From Limimaricola sp. (GTDB lineage Bacteria; Pseudomonadota; Alphaproteobacteria; Rhodobacterales; Rhodobacteraceae): a stretch of DNA of 64,000 nt. The notes under the pieces are model-generated. The model was not told the origin of the DNA, ran no database searches, and was given only the letters and a program-made list of their open reading frames with translations. Each line of letters starts with the position of its first letter. Within the stretch, counting starts at the first letter, position 1. Positions 37,601 to 40,600 of the stretch are shown one piece after another. The stretch spans positions 62,001 to 126,000 of the forward strand of contig NZ_WGLM01000005.1 in assembly GCF_016125575.1 (NCBI RefSeq). Reading direction: 5' to 3'. A program made the position numbers and the translations under genes.

Positions 37601-40600
37601 CGCGGTCGTGGACCTGACAAACCTGATCGGGGCGCTGCCGGACGGGGCGGGCCAGTCCATGGCAGACATGCTTTCCGGTATCGGTCAGGCCAAGGACCTC
37701 GACGCCAGTGCCAATTTCGCAATTGATGCGCTGGTGACCAATACCGGCAATCTGCTGGGCCTTGCGACCGCGCTGGACAGCCAGGACGGTCAGGGCACGC
37801 ACAGCCTCGACAACCTCGCTGGCTTCTTGCAGGGCGGCAATAGCGGGGTCACCGACGCCTTGAGCCACGTGCGCGCGATCAATCAGGGCGTGGCCGATCT
37901 GGCGCGATCGGTGGAGGATTCGATCACCAATGCCCAGACTGTCAGTAATGACGAGATCCGCGCGCTGATCTCGGACACGGCCGATCTGCAGATTGCCAAT
38001 GTGGCCGCCGGCAGCAAGACCGCCGACTACGGCTGGGGCCTCAAGAGCCTGCTGGACCTTGCCGGGTCCGACAAAATCGCGTTGGGCGATGGCGTTTCCG
38101 ACGGGGCCGCGGCCGCCGCGCAGGCGGTGCAGGCGCCGCTGGCCGCCGCACTCAACGACTCGGCTGCGCTGGCGCAGATGATGAGCGCGTTGCAAGGCGC
38201 GCTGGCGGGCGACGCCGGAGATGCGGCCCAGATCATCCACAATATTCGCAGTCAGACCGCCGGGATCGAAACGCAGGTGAACGAGGCGAGTCTCAAGCTT
38301 GATGGCCTGAAAACGGCCGCCACCGACGTTCTTGGGACGGTTCAGAACAGCGTGAGCGCGAGTGGTACCGGGGCGCGCTTCGGCTTCGCCAGCTTTGATT
38401 TTGCCGCCGCGCCGTCCGATGCCACGGCGGCAAGGGCCGAGCTTGCCTCGCTGATCGATCAGACCGTTGATGGCACCTATACCGGGCAGCAGCAGACTTA
38501 CCGGCAGGACGCGCTGTTCAACACCCGACTGAAGGGTGACAAGGTGGTCCTTGATGTCGGCGCCGTATTGCAAAGCCTGCGGAGTGCCAGCAGTGGCGCG
38601 ACATTTGATGCCGCGAAGGCCTTCACCGATGCGATGGCCTGGGCCTATTCGCACGAGACACTGCACACGCTTGGCCTGCCCGATCTTTACGATGCCCAGA
38701 CCGGGAATATCCTGGGCGATCCCACGGTGTTGAGCACGCCCGGCAATTTTGACACAACGCCGGCGATCCAGGCGGCGCTGCGACTGGCGCTCAACGTGCC
38801 GGCCGCCAGCCCCACCGATTATGTCGGTGTGCGCACCTTGCTGCACGGGGCCAATGCCGCCAGCCTGCTTTCCCCGTCCGATGCACAGGGGCTGGATTAT
38901 GCCTTTGCGCCCGGCAGTGGCGCGCAGGTGCTGTCATCGGGCTGGTCGGTACTGGGCAATGTCGGGCAGACCGCCGATGGTCTTGCCCTGCTTGAAGGGC
39001 CGGCAACCCGGACGGCCGCCTACCGGTTGCTTGATGTCCCCGGCGGGGCGAGCCAGCTGACATTCACCATTCTGACCCGGATGGCACCGGACACCTCGGG
39101 CCCGCAGGATGCCTTCGAGGTCGCCCTTTTGAACCGGCTGGGCGCGCCATTGTCGCTTGTGCCGGGCCTCTCGAATACCGATGCCGCCCTGAACCTGCAG
39201 GCCAATGGCATGTTGCGCGTGGGCCCGGGCCTGCAGGTGGGCCCGGCGACGCTGTTGAGCGACGGGTTTACCGCCCGTGACGTGACCGTGGATCTGGGCG
39301 CGCTCGATCTGTCAAACGGGCTGCAGATCTCCCTCGATCTGCTGGGATTTGGCGCGGTCGATGCCGAGGCGCGCATCGCCGGGCTTGCCTTTGACGTGCC
39401 CAGCAACCTGACAAACAACCCGCCCGTTGCCGCCAGCCAAAGCGTGGTTCTGGACGAGGATGGCAGCACGGTGATTGATCTTGGTCTGCTCAGCGGCGAC
39501 CCGGAGAATGACCCGCTGACGCTGGCGATTTCGCGTGGGCCGGGGCATGGCCAACTGGAAAAGATCGGCGAGACGCTGTGGCGCTACACTCCCAACCCCG
39601 ATTTCAACGGGTCTGATTCATTCAGCTTCACTGCCAGTGACGGGCTTTTCACCAGCGCCCCGGGGCTTGTCCGGCTGGATGTGCGGCCGGTCAACGATCC
39701 GCCAGACGTGGCACCAATTGAGGATGTCGCGCTTGCACGTGGCGATCACCTGCAGGTGCAGGTCATCGCCAGCGACCGCGATGGTGATCCGCTGATCTAC
39801 AGCCTGTTGCAGGCGCCGGACGGGGCCACGATCAGCGCCACTGGCCTGCTGGAATGGACCGCAACTGGCGGCAACGGCAGCCGGGCCTTTGCGGTGGGCG
39901 TGTCCGACGGGCAGGGCGGCCTTGTGCAGCGCAGCTTTGATGCGATCGTCGGTGATGTGCCGTTGGTCGTGTCGGTAAATGCGCCATCAAGTGCCGTCAT
40001 GCGCGAAAACGTCGATATCAGCTTTGACGTGCGCGACAACGGCGTCGATCTGATCTCGGGCCTCAGCGTGAACTGGGGGGACGGCACCGAGGATGTGCTG
40101 GCCACTGACAGCCGCACGGCGGGGCATGTCTATGCGCTGCCCGGTGATTACCTCATTTCAGTGCAGGCCGAGGACCAGAACGGCGTGACCGCGGCTGACA
40201 GCAAGCCGATTGCCATCGCCACGCCGGGCCTTGAGGTAACAAGCGTGGTGGCCGCGACATGGGGCGTGTCGGTGCGGTTTTCGGGCGTTGTCGATACCGG
40301 TCTGCCGAACCCCTACCGGCTGCTGGAGGATCAGGGCGAGCCGATCGATATCGCGCTGCTTGCCCCCGACGGCACGCCGCTGCGCGGATCGCTGGTGCCC
40401 GATGCCGATGCGCGCGGCTTTACCTACCTTGTCAGCGGCGCGCCGCTTGCGCCCGGCGATTACACGCTGCGTCTGCTGGGCAACGTGCAGGGCTGGCGCA
40501 ACGATTTCGACACGCTCGCCGCCGATACCGGCGGACTTTATGAACGTGTCATCGCGGTGCAGCCGGCCCCGACGCAGGTGCATGTCGAGGATGCGGTGGC

